A DNA stretch of 61,518 bases. Origin: Antrodiella citrinella. Lineage: Eukaryota; Basidiomycota; Agaricomycetes; Polyporales; Steccherinaceae. The position numbers and the translations under genes are program-made. Positions 49,225 through 59,941 of the stretch are shown piece after piece. Under the pieces are notes generated by a model. The model had not been told where the DNA came from. It did not search any database and saw nothing but the letters and a program-made list of their open reading frames with translations. The stretch lies in contig SGPM01000157.1 of assembly GCA_004802725.1 (NCBI GenBank), positions 1-61,518 of the forward strand. The letters are read 5' to 3'. Numbering within the stretch: position 1 is the stretch's first letter; every line of letters starts with the position of its first letter.

Positions 49225-49717
49225 AGTCCGTGTTTTCTCACTTCGGCATCCTCTTGCATTTTCTACTCCCCCTTGGCGTGTCGTTCGCAGTTTCCACTTC
49301 TCTGGAAGGGTTCTTCGCACCTCACGCCAAATGACTCCCAATGCGCTTCCTTTTTGGTTCTTCTAGGTTTTCTCTCTCTCGGACTGCATCATCGTACACA
49401 CTCTACACACTTTGATATCGTGATTACGGCCGTATCCTTCAAGCTTCTATTTCCATATCTACCGCATTCGTTCATGATCGTTTTCTTTCTGCTGCACACA
49501 CTCGGACCATCTCTGTAGACACTAGTATAACTCTGCGCACGACGACATCCTACGATATGTTGTGCCACCGCTCATTGCTGTCCCCCTCATGTACTCCCAC
49601 CCATACTTCAGAATATCCCTCTAATACTCACGCGTTCTCTCGAGGTATCACGTCCCATGACGCCTTGACGGTCTGAACAGTCGCACGCGTATTGAATAGA
49701 GTTTGTATACATGAGAT
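49225..49717. other. Convergent 3' intergenic
   Basis: 493 bp, pyrimidine-rich, between two converging 3' ends; no gene seen. Confidence 0.6.
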
Positions 49718-51176
49718 TTATATAGTGACTTCGCTCCCATCCGTCGTAGAGTTAGGTTTCGGCGAAGGTGAGGGCATGAACGACCGCCTGTCAAGCATAC
49801 CACCTCACAATCAGCGTCACGTCCATCCCCACACACAGACACAGACAGACGGAACACGCACCGATTCAACACCAAGCCTTTCAACGCCCTGATCTCCCTC
49901 CTCGCTTCCTCCGCCTCCGGGCTCAACACCCCTCCACTGCCCGGCCCACTAACGCCTAGCCGAAACATCGCAGGCGCAGCGTACGTCTGCGTTGCGATGT
50001 ACCCCGTAAAGTCGCTCAGCGCCTGCAACGTGTGTTGGTATTTAGGTTTGTAGATCGACTGAGGCAAGGGGAGGGCGGTCTGCAGAGATTGCAGAGATGT
50101 GTAGAGCGGTGTGGGGGCGGGCGGGGAGGCGGCGGTGTATGTCCATGTGGTGTCGGCTTGGTGGAAGAGTGGGGTGGTGGTGTTGAGGCAGTCCCATATT
50201 CGACCCTGGTGTGGAATGCTCAGAGAAAGCAAGTGGTTGGAGATTGAGACGACTCACAGCATACTCCGCACCTTCGTCTGACCCGATCCACGGACACTTC
50301 GCTTCCAGAGTCCCAAACAGCACCTCCGCCGTCATACCACTGTTCTCTTTCTCCCCTTCCGCCACGTCCAACTCCTCGAACGCACACCTCAACAAACTCA
50401 ACGGCGGAATATCAGCCACGTTGTCCGTTACAGCCAAAACGCTCTCTAGTGAATGGCAGTCCCGGAATCTGGGGCCCTCTTTGAAGGGCTCAGGCGCAGG
50501 AAGGACGGCGAAGGTCTCTTGCTGGGCCGTCCGCGTCTCAGTGAGGGACGTTGTGAGTTTCGACAATAGGGTTCTCTGGTGCGAACGCAGAGAACGTTGC
50601 GCTTCGTAAGATCTCGAGAGTCGAGGGTATATATACCTCTATCGTATCGCGTAAATGAGCACTTGCAGGCTGAATTTGATAGACAGAGCAAGGGACGTAC
50701 GAAATATATCAGCAGAACTGCTAGAGACCCACCCGCCACCCAGCTCAAAACCCTCGCTAGACCAATGAAGAGTCCAGGGAGGCTCGACGGAGGCGGCTGA
50801 GGATACGTCCGCGGTGGGATCACAGGAGCTTGTACGGGCTGCTCACATTCCGCTCAGCCTCTACAACGTGATGACGGAACAATTCACAACTTACGAGCTC
50901 ATTCAATAGTCCATGTATCTCCACATCATTCAACCCCTTCTCAGCGAGGAACCTATACTTCGCCGCGTTGTCCTCATACCGGACCTGGGGTGAGTACAGG
51001 AACGTACGGGCGCGCTCGATGAGTTGTACTCTGTCACCATCGTTTGGTGCTTGAGCTTGAGAGGTCTCCAAGGTGAACTGCGCCTCTGGGTTGGGTGCAG
51101 GTGCAGGTGCGGGCGCGTCGAGTTGTGAGCTGGATGCCACGGGTTGCGCGGGTTCTGGATGAGAGTCGTCGCTCAT
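49718..51176 (-). CDS. PEX14: Peroxisomal import protein Pex14
   Basis: Pex14 docks the cargo receptor Pex5 at the peroxisomal membrane. The start at 51176 (MSDDSHPEPAQPVAS) leads to the conserved N-terminal Pex14 domain: QLIERARTFLYSPQVRYED then AAKYRFLAEKGLNDVEIHGL, the three-helix fold that binds WxxxF motifs. After an intron a Pro-rich stretch (PVIPPRTYPQPPPSSLPG) precedes a hydrophobic segment (LARVLSWVAGGSLAVLLIYF), followed by LLSKLTTSLTETRTAQQETF of coiled-coil type. The remaining C-terminal region is little conserved (ADIPPLSLLRCAFEELDVAE, YQHTLQALSDFTGYIATQ) and ends SPSPKPNSTTDGSEVTI, TAA 49718-49720. The Pro-rich PxxP tract could contact Pex13 SH3, as in yeast. The domain call is good, but the C-terminal half is unusual, so a Pex14-like paralogue is possible. 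Confidence 0.82.
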
Positions 51177-51393
51177 CTTAAGTTGTGGGGTAAGCGCTCG
51201 TTATGGGTTCACCTTTGATCGGACTCACGAACTCATGCGAGGTAGTACCACAATGCTCAACGTTTGATTCAGTATTTGACGCAGACATTTGAGGTCGTTC
51301 AAAGATGATTGGGAACACAAAGCACGAGAGAAAACCAGCAGATGAAATACATGATAGGACATGAACAACAACAGACTGCCGAGGGACCGTAGT

Positions 51394-52646
51394 CTATCGT
51401 TTACCACCTCTGCCACCACTCCTGCCACCTCTCTTTCCACCCCTACCTCTGTCACCGCTGCTCACTTCTCTCCTCAGAGCCGCTCCGTCAGCACCTCTCG
51501 TAGCACCCCTCACGGCCTTGCGGACGTTCAGGACCTCGCTCACAGGCTCCGACCTCGACTTTTTAGCGTGAGGCTCACGGTCCAATTTGGACAGGATGGC
51601 GAGGTTGTTGGACTTTTCTGATGTAGCAGAGACTTCCGCTGGGTCAAACTATCGGCGAGAGGGTTGACATCAGCATGAATTATAACGGCGGAGAAAACAT
51701 CAACGAACCTTCCGCTTGATGCCCTTCAGCTTCTTCTCGCCGTCCAGCTTTTTGTCAAACTTGCCCATGCTGGCGGTACTCGTTCTGGTGACAGCCAATG
51801 TACGACCAATTTCAGTCTTGCGCTGCGACTGGAATTCACGTCCAGCGGTGGGAGGCGCAGACGTGCTAGCTGCACCTTGGTCGGACTGCGAGCGAGCAAG
51901 ATTTTGTTGATGCTGACGCTCATTTTTGGCGATCTTAGCTTTTCGCTCGTCGCGCGCGACTTTCCGTGGGTCATGATCGATATCTGAGTTTTTGACCGTT
52001 TCAGTACGACCGAAAGCTTTGCATAAAAAAAGAGAGGACAGGAGAGAAGACTCACCAGCATTCGCTTTGACTTCCGTCAACCACTGCACCTCCTTCTCCT
52101 TGTTCTGTCCCTTCCATCCCCACCTGTTCACCCACTCCTGCTTCTCCTCGTCCCACACCCTCTTGTCCTTGACCGTATGCGAGATACCCTTTGCCTTCGC
52201 GAATTTCTCCCACTTGGTAGGCGGTTTTGGCTTGGGGAGCGGTTTGGCACGCGGGAGGTGCGTTGTGGGCGCGGGGAGCTTCGCGACGGGTCCGTCGGGT
52301 GAATCTGTTGCAGGGAGTGCCCAGAGGGAGTTGATGAGGGCTTGGGCACCGTCGCGGGCGGTAGACATGAGGTAGCCTTCGAGGTCGGTGCTGTGTGAGG
52401 AGAAATTGGAGAATGGAGGTGAAAATGTGAAGTGAAATGGAAGGATAAAGAACATACGCATAGGTCTCTGCATCTATAGGATTCAGATCGGTCACCGTAA
52501 GGAGACCTGTGTCTACGTCGAGAGGCACCTCCTTGTCTACGGCCGTTGCTTGTCTGTGAATTGAAGATGAATATTTGCGCAAATTATTAGCATGACCATA
52601 CGAACTGTTTTGAGGCATGTGCCGCCAATATATGTGAGACATCCAT
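51394..52646 (-). CDS. RRS1: Ribosome biogenesis protein Rrs1
   Basis: Rrs1 works with Rpf2 to load the 5S RNP into pre-60S particles in the nucleolus. The start ATG 52644-52646 gives MDVSHILAAHASKQ, and after a short intron QATAVDKEVPLDVDTGLL then TVTDLNPIDAETY. The core motif reads DGAQALINSLWALPATDS then PDGPVAKLPAPTTHLPRAKP. The hallmark KPPTKWEKFAKAKGI is followed by KDKRVWDEEKQEWVNRWGWK. After an intron come a charged helical region (DHDPRKVARDERKAKIAKNE), MGKFDKKLDGEKKLKGIKRK, and an Arg/Gly-rich end (RGRGGKRGGRSGGRGGKR) typical of nucleolar proteins. The stop is TAG 51394-51396. It is divergent from TIP41. Confidence 0.95.
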
Positions 52647-52902
52647 GGTGTGAGACAGAGAAAGAGAGACAATATCCACAGAGATATACAGTTGTTTTGA
52701 AGGGTCGAGAACAAGTTCTTGAAATCGCTCTGCAAGCAAATTATTGGCGCCTGTGATCGAGATCTGCACGGCAATTTCCGACTAAGATTGAGAGGAGGTT
52801 TCTTGAACCTGTACTAGTAGGCGACGGTCGTACATGTACACCTCCTTCGCCCACGCCGCAGCCTCCATACACCCTCATCTTCCATCTTACTCGAAGGTAC
52901 TC
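52647..52902. promoter_or_regulatory. Shared divergent promoter of RRS1 and TIP41
   Basis: About 190-256 bp between divergent starts, depending on which TIP41 ATG is used. No named site was found. One side makes ribosomes and the other acts in TOR signalling, so joint growth control is an attractive inference. Confidence 0.45.
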
Positions 52903-53990
52903 ATGTCCGCCGCGACAGCCCTACCACACCACACCCTGGGCGAATCCCCCAATTCGCGGTCCATCGAGATTGGCGAATGGCTGATCACAGCACAGACGAA
53001 CCCCATCTCGAACGCACCCGAGTGCGATGCACTGCAGGCATCCCTTAGTGGGATGCCCCTACCTGAAATGACGTTTGGGAACAACGAGTTGGAGCTGGTA
53101 CACAAGGCCAGTGGGTGGCGGTATGCGTTCCAGACGCCGGACGCGTTGAGAGCCGTGAAGTTTGGGGAGCTGGGAGAGGGAGATGGGGGTGTCAAGGTTG
53201 GGTATGCGGATGCGTGGCTGAACAGTCGGTATGTTGATTGAGTCCAATTTTGTGCAACTTGTGCGGCTTTGTTTGCTGAAGAGAGCAGCACAGGTGCCTC
53301 ATCGGAGTTTGGTATGCCTAAGACTGTGGCTACGAAGCCGTATGATTGGACGTACACCACTCTGTACGCAGGCCATAATCTTTCCGCTTCTAATAGCTCG
53401 ATATCATGGCTACTTGCCGATCCGGAGAATCCGTCACATACCATCCCGCTTGCGGAGCTCACCCGTCAAGATCCCATCTTGTTCTACTCGGAGATCCCTC
53501 TATACGAAGACGAGTTACATGATAACGGTGCCTCGTATTTACTCGTCAGAATAGTGAGCAAATGTATGCCGTTTCACGTTTCCTGTCTCTAACACACTTC
53601 ACCGTATCGTAGCGCGTGATGCCGACGTGCATATTCATTCTACAGCGATTCACGCTTCGAGTGGACAACGTCCTGTTCAGGACGTACGACACACGCATCT
53701 ACCACTCCTTCGCTTCCAGCCCACCTCTCATCGTACGAGAAACGAGCGGCTGGGAAGCACCCTACGAACGCGTCAAGAGGGTACGTACACGATATATCCT
53801 CGCTCACTCTGTGTCCTAATCACTCATACAGCTTCTACCCAAACGCGATGACCTCACGCCTCTGACAGATCCAATGTGGATAGCCAAAGTTCTGGCCGAA
53901 TTCCCTTCAAACGTTACGCAGAAAGAAGGTGCAGGGACTGGATGGCGAGGGATGGGTACAAAACTCGAGGTCGCAGCGCTCAAGAAATGA
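52903..53990 (+). CDS. TIP41: TOR-pathway regulator Tip41
   Basis: Tip41 binds the Tap42/alpha4 and PP2A-like phosphatase module and tunes TORC1 output. The chosen start at 52903 (MSAATALPHHTLGESPN) sits close to the family's N-terminal block; an in-frame ATG at 52834 would add 23 residues. Blocks in order: IEIGEWLITAQTNPISNAP, LPEMTFGNNELELVHKASG, LRAVKFGELG, KVGYADAWLNSR. After an intron come KPYDWTYTTLYAGHNL, RQDPILFYSEIPLYEDELHD, GASYLLVRIRVMPTCIFILQ across an intron, and RFTLRVDNVLFRTYDTRIYH. The C-terminal exon reads DLTPLTDPMWIAKVLAEFP and ends EVAALKK, TGA 53988-53990. Complete, about 300 residues. Confidence 0.95.
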
Positions 53991-54230
53991 TTGAAACGGG
54001 GTTTCTTCCAAAGACAATGTACAGGTATCCTTATCGTCGTGTATTCGTATGTAGCACTGAATCTTTCAGACAGTATTTCGTCGCCGAACTCCATTCACGT
54101 GTCTGTTCATGTTGGAATCTAAGTATGTTTGTTGACGTCAGAGGAGGAATATATTCCCAATCCCTTGCAGATGCCTGACCAGCCAATAACTACCTAAGTC
54201 GCAGCGATCCGTTCAATCAACTTGTTCCTC
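53991..54230. other. Intergenic
   Basis: 240 bp between TIP41 and the possible small gene; no feature seen. Confidence 0.5.
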
Positions 54231-54543
54231 TTACTCGCTCTCCCATTTCCGTCCCACGTCCAGAAACGCCTTGTCATCTTTCAGATAGATCACATCCAAA
54301 GGAACCCCGTACTCCCGCCGCTGCAAAGTCAACTGCAGTAATAACAGTGCATCCGGAGCAGTTAGCGCATGGCTACCGGTACCGACTCTTGGGTCTGCTA
54401 CATATAGCGTGCGGAGGAGCGGACAAGGGAAGGGAGTTGGCATGCGAGTCAGCATTTGATCATAGATGTTGGAACGTCACCTTTCTGATACTTAGCAGAG
54501 TGCATATTCGCTTTGGTAGATTTGAGTACATACCGTTCGGCAT
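54231..54543 (-). CDS. Possible small two-exon protein, about 73 residues
   Basis: Start ATG 54541-54543 (MPNGMYSNLPKRICTLL) splices through a GTATCA...ATGTAG intron (54398-54491) in matching phase to DPRVGTGSHALTAPDALLLL, then QLTLQRREYGVPLDVIYL and a charged end DDKAFLDVGRKWESE with the stop at 54231. The second exon has the balanced composition and amphipathic character of a real protein. I recognise no family. The intron and first exon are guesses; a further 5' exon is possible. Confidence 0.4.
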
Positions 54544-54923
54544 TCCTACGTACAGCTACGATTCAGAATGATATCATGAGCTCACTGAGCTCGAATCCGC
54601 TCGATTGATAAAACCCAGATAGCAGTGTCACTACAATCCGAAGTAAGCTCAATTTCTTATGACATAACAACCAGGAACTATCGAATTTGTATCAAAACAC
54701 ATGTCTATTAGAATCCTACTTTGCGACAAGCCCCTCTCACGTTCCGTATGAGGGGCTTGATCTGAGCCTAACGTCTTTGGCAGACAGCATAAAAATAATT
54801 ATTATTTTCAAGTCAAATTCAACAAACACCAAGTGAGCGAGATCTACGTTCATGACTGGGACGCCATCCTAGGATTCCAAATCACTTTACTTTCCTACTC
54901 CTATTGGTTCTTCAGAAGATATT
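54544..54923. other. Intergenic, DLIC promoter
   Basis: 380 bp, AT-rich near 54790-54830; no gene seen. Confidence 0.5.
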
Positions 54924-56848
54924 ATGGATAATTCACGACCATCGTCGCCAGAGGAACCGCCGCAAGATCTCTGGTCGTCCATCCTCGATTCGGTCTCAAC
55001 TTCTAGGTCAATACCGTCCAAACAGGTTCTCCTTCTCGGTCAGCCGTCGACTGGAAAATCCACCCTTGCTGCTGCTTTGCTGCAAAAAGCGTCAGGAGAC
55101 GAAGTTAAGGAAGATCAACGGTCTGATTTCGCGTTAGGATATGATTGGGCCGATGTTAGGGACGATGCGGACGAAGGTACGCATACATTGTGACAATCGC
55201 GTTGTAGGATCCTACGAGACTTATCCACGCGTCCGTGAGCTCAGATACCCTTGCGAGATTATCCGTGTACACCGTACCCTCGACTGCATCATCGTACACC
55301 GCGTTACTGCCGCATTTTCTGCCGCCTCGAAACTCACTACCACATACCCTCGTTATCATCGTCCTAGACTGGACAAAACCTTGGACATTTTTGGACGAAT
55401 TACATACCTGGTTATCATGGGTAGAGCAGTGGGTGAAGGGGGATAATGCGCGCGAACTGATCATTGCTCGTGAAGAGAACCGGGAGCGATGTAAGTGGCT
55501 CTATCTTCCGGCGGGAGTCTGGGAATTCACGGCAGCTTGGCCTGGACAGTGCAGGCACATCTACAGCATTATACCGAGCCGTCAACGGACACTACGCCTG
55601 CCGCCTCTGCATTATCGAACACGTTGCTTCCGCTTGGTCCAGGGACCTTCACGCATAATATTGGCGGCGTACCAATACTTGTTGCCTGCTCAAAGGCAGA
55701 CTTAATTGACGAAGGCAACGATGTCATTGGTGCGGGCGCCTCTGGAATGGGTGGCATGGTGAAAGGCAAGGGTGGTGAATGGGAAGAGAGGACGGATGGT
55801 ATCATGCAAATTCTGCGCATTATCTGTCTCAAATGTACGCACGCACCCTCTATGCTATTTTCGTGTAGGCTCACTTAAGACTGGATAGACGGCGCTAGCT
55901 TATTCTACACAACACCGCTGCCACAAACCCTCCAGGTGGTACGACAGTACGCCCTTCACATGCTTTTTGCGCCACCAGCACCTTCGCCTACACTGTCTGG
56001 GAATGAAGCGCCTGCGCCTATTCGCAATCCTTTCCCTTTCACCCACAAACCTAATACGCTGGACCGCGATCGAATTGTAATCCCTGCAGGTTGGGATAGC
56101 TGGGGTAAGATATCCGTGCTACGTGACGGGTTTGATGCGAAGGGATGGGGAGAGGCCTGGGAGCGTGATTTGGACCACATTGAAGGCGAATCGGAGGAGA
56201 CACCAGGTGCCAAAAAGATGTTCACCTCGCTAGTACCTGATCAAGGCGACAAGGTATGTCGCCGAAAGATATATTGTACTCCGTTTCTGACATACTCTTT
56301 AGCCGCCACCGTTGCCACCGTTCAACAACCCCACTCCGGAACAAGTGTTCTTAGCAAAGAACTACGACGAGAATTCCAGGCGAGCCGATCGCGATCCCAG
56401 AGGCGCATTCAGAAACCCGACGGAGAACTCGACGACAGGAATTGTTGGTCCTATGGGCAGCAGCAGTTTCAATCTTCCCAACGTGGAGAAAGCACTGACG
56501 GACATGGAGAGCGGTCTCACTCTTTCGTCATCGACACTTGGTCAAAGCGTCAACGGTGACCCGTCGCGCAAGGTATCAGGACGCTCAGCTGCACGACCGG
56601 CAGGCAACCTCACTGTTCCAGGTGCTTCGGGTGCTCCTGGCCGCTCACCAGTCGGGTCGCCTACCCTTTCCAGCACGCCAAGTCCGACGAATGGGCAGAC
56701 GCAGCATGAAGTCCTGCAAAACTTCTTCCAGAGTCTGCTTAGCTCTAAGGACAGACCGGGAGCTGCTGCTCCCGCCCGATCATCAGGACCCTCGAGTGCA
56801 GTCCCAAGGCCTAGTAGCAGTGGAGAAGCGACTGATGAGGGGACTTGA
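54924..56848 (+). CDS. Cytoplasmic dynein light intermediate chain
   Basis: Subunit of the dynein-1 motor that binds the heavy chain and cargo adaptors, needed for nuclear and endosome movement in hyphae. ATG 54924 (MDNSRPSSPEEPPQDLW) opens the Ras-like fold with a complete P-loop (VLLLGQPSTGKSTLAAALLQ). After introns it continues LARLSVYTVPSTASSYTALL, LVIIVLDWTKPWTFLDELHT with the Trp-rich family motif, WVEQWVKGDNARELIIAREE, VPILVACSKADLIDEGNDV in the G4 position, and GIMQILRIICLKYGASLFYT. The C-terminal half binds adaptors: it has VIPAGWDSWGKISVLRDGF then PPPLPPFNNPTPEQVFLAKN, and a disordered Ser/Pro/Gly end with a short helix (HEVLQNFFQSLLSS) that matches the DLIC effector-binding helix by position. 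TGA 56846-56848. Confidence 0.93.
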
Positions 56849-57376
56849 CTGGACGTCGCCACATGATATTGAAACCCTTCATGTTCTCTCTACTGGATAC
56901 TCAGTCACTGGAGGTATTTACCCAGACCCTGGAATCACTCTATCTTTTTAGAACATCGTCCGTGGTGTGTATGAAGATTGAGAAAAGTCATAGCTCTTGT
57001 TCCGTGATCTATAGGTTCACTCGCTGACTGTCTGATACGCTTCCGGCGAGTATGCGGAAGCTCAAATCCCCCTTTTTCGCTACCATGACTATCGAATACG
57101 TCACGGCAGCTTGATAACCGCGAATGCTGATTCGCTCTCCAAAATCTAGACTATGGTCCATTGGCTGCTCATGTCTGCATCTCAATTTCGTTTTCTCAGC
57201 GACAGGATGCTCGGGCCTAGATAGTGGAACTTATCCGTCGCATGATAGCCATGGTCCGAACCAGAACTTTGCAAGTACGTACATTGCTCATACATAAAGT
57301 TCCAGCTCAAATTTGGCCAGGCTTCACCTACCTTCCTACCAGTGCTATCACAGCCTCCACACTACGGTATCCCAGG
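56849..57376. other. Intergenic, MFS gene promoter
   Basis: 528 bp; no gene recognised. An in-frame ATG at 57224 could extend the MFS protein upstream, but its residues look non-coding. Confidence 0.5.
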
Positions 57377-59302
57377 ATGGACAACCTTACTGAGGCTATT
57401 GCAGCTTCCGTGCATGCAGACATCGGTGCTCCAGTTGCCAACCATGAGCGTCGAGATATCGGTTTTTCGGTGGCCTTGAATGTATTTGACGACGCAGAAG
57501 CGGCCAAAGTGGCTCCTCGTACAGTCTTCAAACGCGTTGATTCCTGGCAAGCTGGGGATGTATCTCAGGCAGATGCGACGGAAGATGGTCATCTTACTGG
57601 TCTGAGTGTACAAAATACAGTGACAGTGACCAGCACTTTACACGAAGTACCTGCTGCCCATATAGGATCGTTCTTATATCCCCCCGCGATCGACCAAGCT
57701 GTTTTCGTGGATGTGGGACACGAGACCACGTATCTGAGACGTTTCAGGATGTTCGCATCCTTCGTGGCCTTGTTCCTTGCAGGATGGAAGTGAGTTGTTT
57801 GGTCTCCACGTTCGCCCTGTCACTTCTGAACCATTCCACTACAGTGGTGGCTCCATCGGTGCTTTGATACCCCACGTAGAGAAAGCTTTCGGTATCGGCT
57901 ACATACAGGTTTCTTTGCTGTTCGTCTGCACCTTTGTTGGCTACGTAGTCGCCGCTGTAGTGGCGGGGACGTTATCGCGCAAAGTTGGGTTTGGGCATGC
58001 GCTGGCCATAGCAGTGCTAGTCGAGCTTACGGGGGTACGTGTCTTCTGACACACAATTTCAACGTTTATTCTGACGTACTGAAATCTAGAACATCATCAA
58101 TAGCTCTCAGCAAGCCAGCTTCGGTCTGATGTGTTTTGGATTTTTCGTCGTAGGCCTGGCCTTTGCTACTCAGGTATAGTTTATCAGTCATTTCTGTCGC
58201 AAGGGCCTATTTCACACCTCCCACTAGCTAGGCTTGATCAATGCTTACTTTGCTGCATTGGATCAACCGTTGCTGTGGACTAGCATTCTCCACAGCATCT
58301 ACAGTCTTGGTGCCTTTGCAAGCCCGCTTGTGGCCACAGCTATGGTCTCTCGTGGCGTGCCGGTGAGTATCGTGACCCCTGTAAAATATGAACTCCATGC
58401 CTACTCACAAGCACATAGTATCACTACTTCTACACTACGAACGTAGGTATGAATGTCCCTGTGTTTGTATTCGTCTGGTTCGCCTTCCACAACTTGCATG
58501 TGATACCGCAACCTCCTACACAACTTGCGAACCCAGCCGAGGGCTTCACGACGTCAGCCTTCCGAGACACGTTGAAGAGTAGAGCGGTGTGGACACTCGC
58601 CATCTTCTTGATGTGCTATGTCGGGTACGCTAACTCTGTTTTCATTCGTCGAATGGCACGTGCTGAATTTCGTCAATTCTAGCGTCGAAGATTCAATGTA
58701 AGTGCCCATCGCTACCCTTATTCTGTTATTGAGCTCTCCTCTACAGCGGCGGTTGGATCGTCACGTACATTCTGGATGTACGGAAGGGAAGCCCTGAAAG
58801 TGCTTCATGGGTAGCTTCAGCGTTCTACCTAGGTGTGTATATATCAATGTCATGTTCACATTCACATCCACTGACTGAAGTCTGTCCACCAGGCATTGCA
58901 ATCGGGCGCCTTGTATTTCCTATGCTTAGCATGTCCATCGGTGAACGTCGTGCCGTATTCATGTACCTCCTGGTCGCAATGGCGCTCGAGATACTGGTGT
59001 GGTTTATCCCATTCTACGCGTCAACCGCAGTATGCACCGCGCTCGTTGGGTTAGCTATCTCCACCTTCTACGCGGCTGCCATCTCGATCGGTGGCCAGCT
59101 CATACCACGAGCTATGCACGCGGACGCCTTCTCGCTCATGTGCTCTGTCGGACAAAGTGGCAGCGCTCTTTGGCCGATGGTCGTTGCTTTGATCAGTACC
59201 AAGCGCGGTATCTGGATCGTAGAGCCTACCGTTGTCGCATTGCTGGCCGCACAGGGTATATGCTGGTGGCTGGTCCCCAAGGTAGACAGACGTCTGGATT
59301 AA
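57377..59302 (+). CDS. Major facilitator superfamily transporter
   Basis: A 12-helix secondary transporter of about 515 residues. The start is placed at ATG 57377 (MDNLTEAIAASVHADIG), giving a cytosolic N-tail of about 120 residues. Helices follow over many short introns: FRMFASFVALFLAGWNGGS then IGALIPHVEKAFGIGYIQVS, a loop GTLSRKVGFGHALAIAVLVE, FGLMCFGFFVVGLAFATQLG, and LINAYFAALDQPLLWTSILH with YSLGAFASPLVATAMVSRG. The second half has AVWTLAIFLMCYVG, SEDSIGGWIVTYILDVRKG, FYLGIAIGRLVFPMLS, LVGLAISTFYAAAISIGGQ and ending IEPTVV-like helix to VPKVDRRLD, TAA 59300-59302. The pattern resembles the fungal fucose-permease/BSC6-like group. The substrate is unknown. Confidence 0.9.
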
Positions 59303-59941
59303 AAGTCTGATACAGCAATGGATGGTAAGCATTGATCCCTCTTCTTCGAAATCGCGCAGTAAAAATCAAAAGCAGCTTAGATGAATTCGTCGCGACGTAA
59401 CATGTACAGCGATGCTAAATACCTTCGACAATCGAGAGAGTAATATTGATAGTCGCAGAATAGCATCGATGTATGGCACAACAATCCAAGCTATGTTAAC
59501 AATAGGTGACAATATGAAACAATAGCAAGAGTAACATGGGGGACCCTGGGGAGGCCTATGTACAGGATCATACTCCGCTGAAGAGTAGACAATCACAATA
59601 ACCTTACTACTACCTAAGAGTCATGAAAGTCAATCCATGCAGAGGTAAGGATATGACAAGAACAAGAGAAAGAGAGAAGCAAGCTAGGAAAAACAGCGAG
59701 TCACAAACCAGACCCAGACGGCGGAGAACAGGAAATGCATGATAAGCGAGGGCAAAGAAGGGAAACGTAGACGATTGATGACAGAGTCGTGAGGAGAGTT
59801 GAGAGGATGTATGTTGCAGAATGTATGGGATGTATATAACGTGCAAAACATGATGGAAGCAAACGTAGTGGAAGACAGCGATGGAGGTAGAGGAAATGAT
59901 AGTGCTAACACGAGAAAGAAACAGGAAAAAGCATGGCGCAA
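59303..59941. other. Convergent 3' intergenic
   Basis: 639 bp between two converging 3' ends, purine-rich near 59650-59700; no gene seen. Confidence 0.6.
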
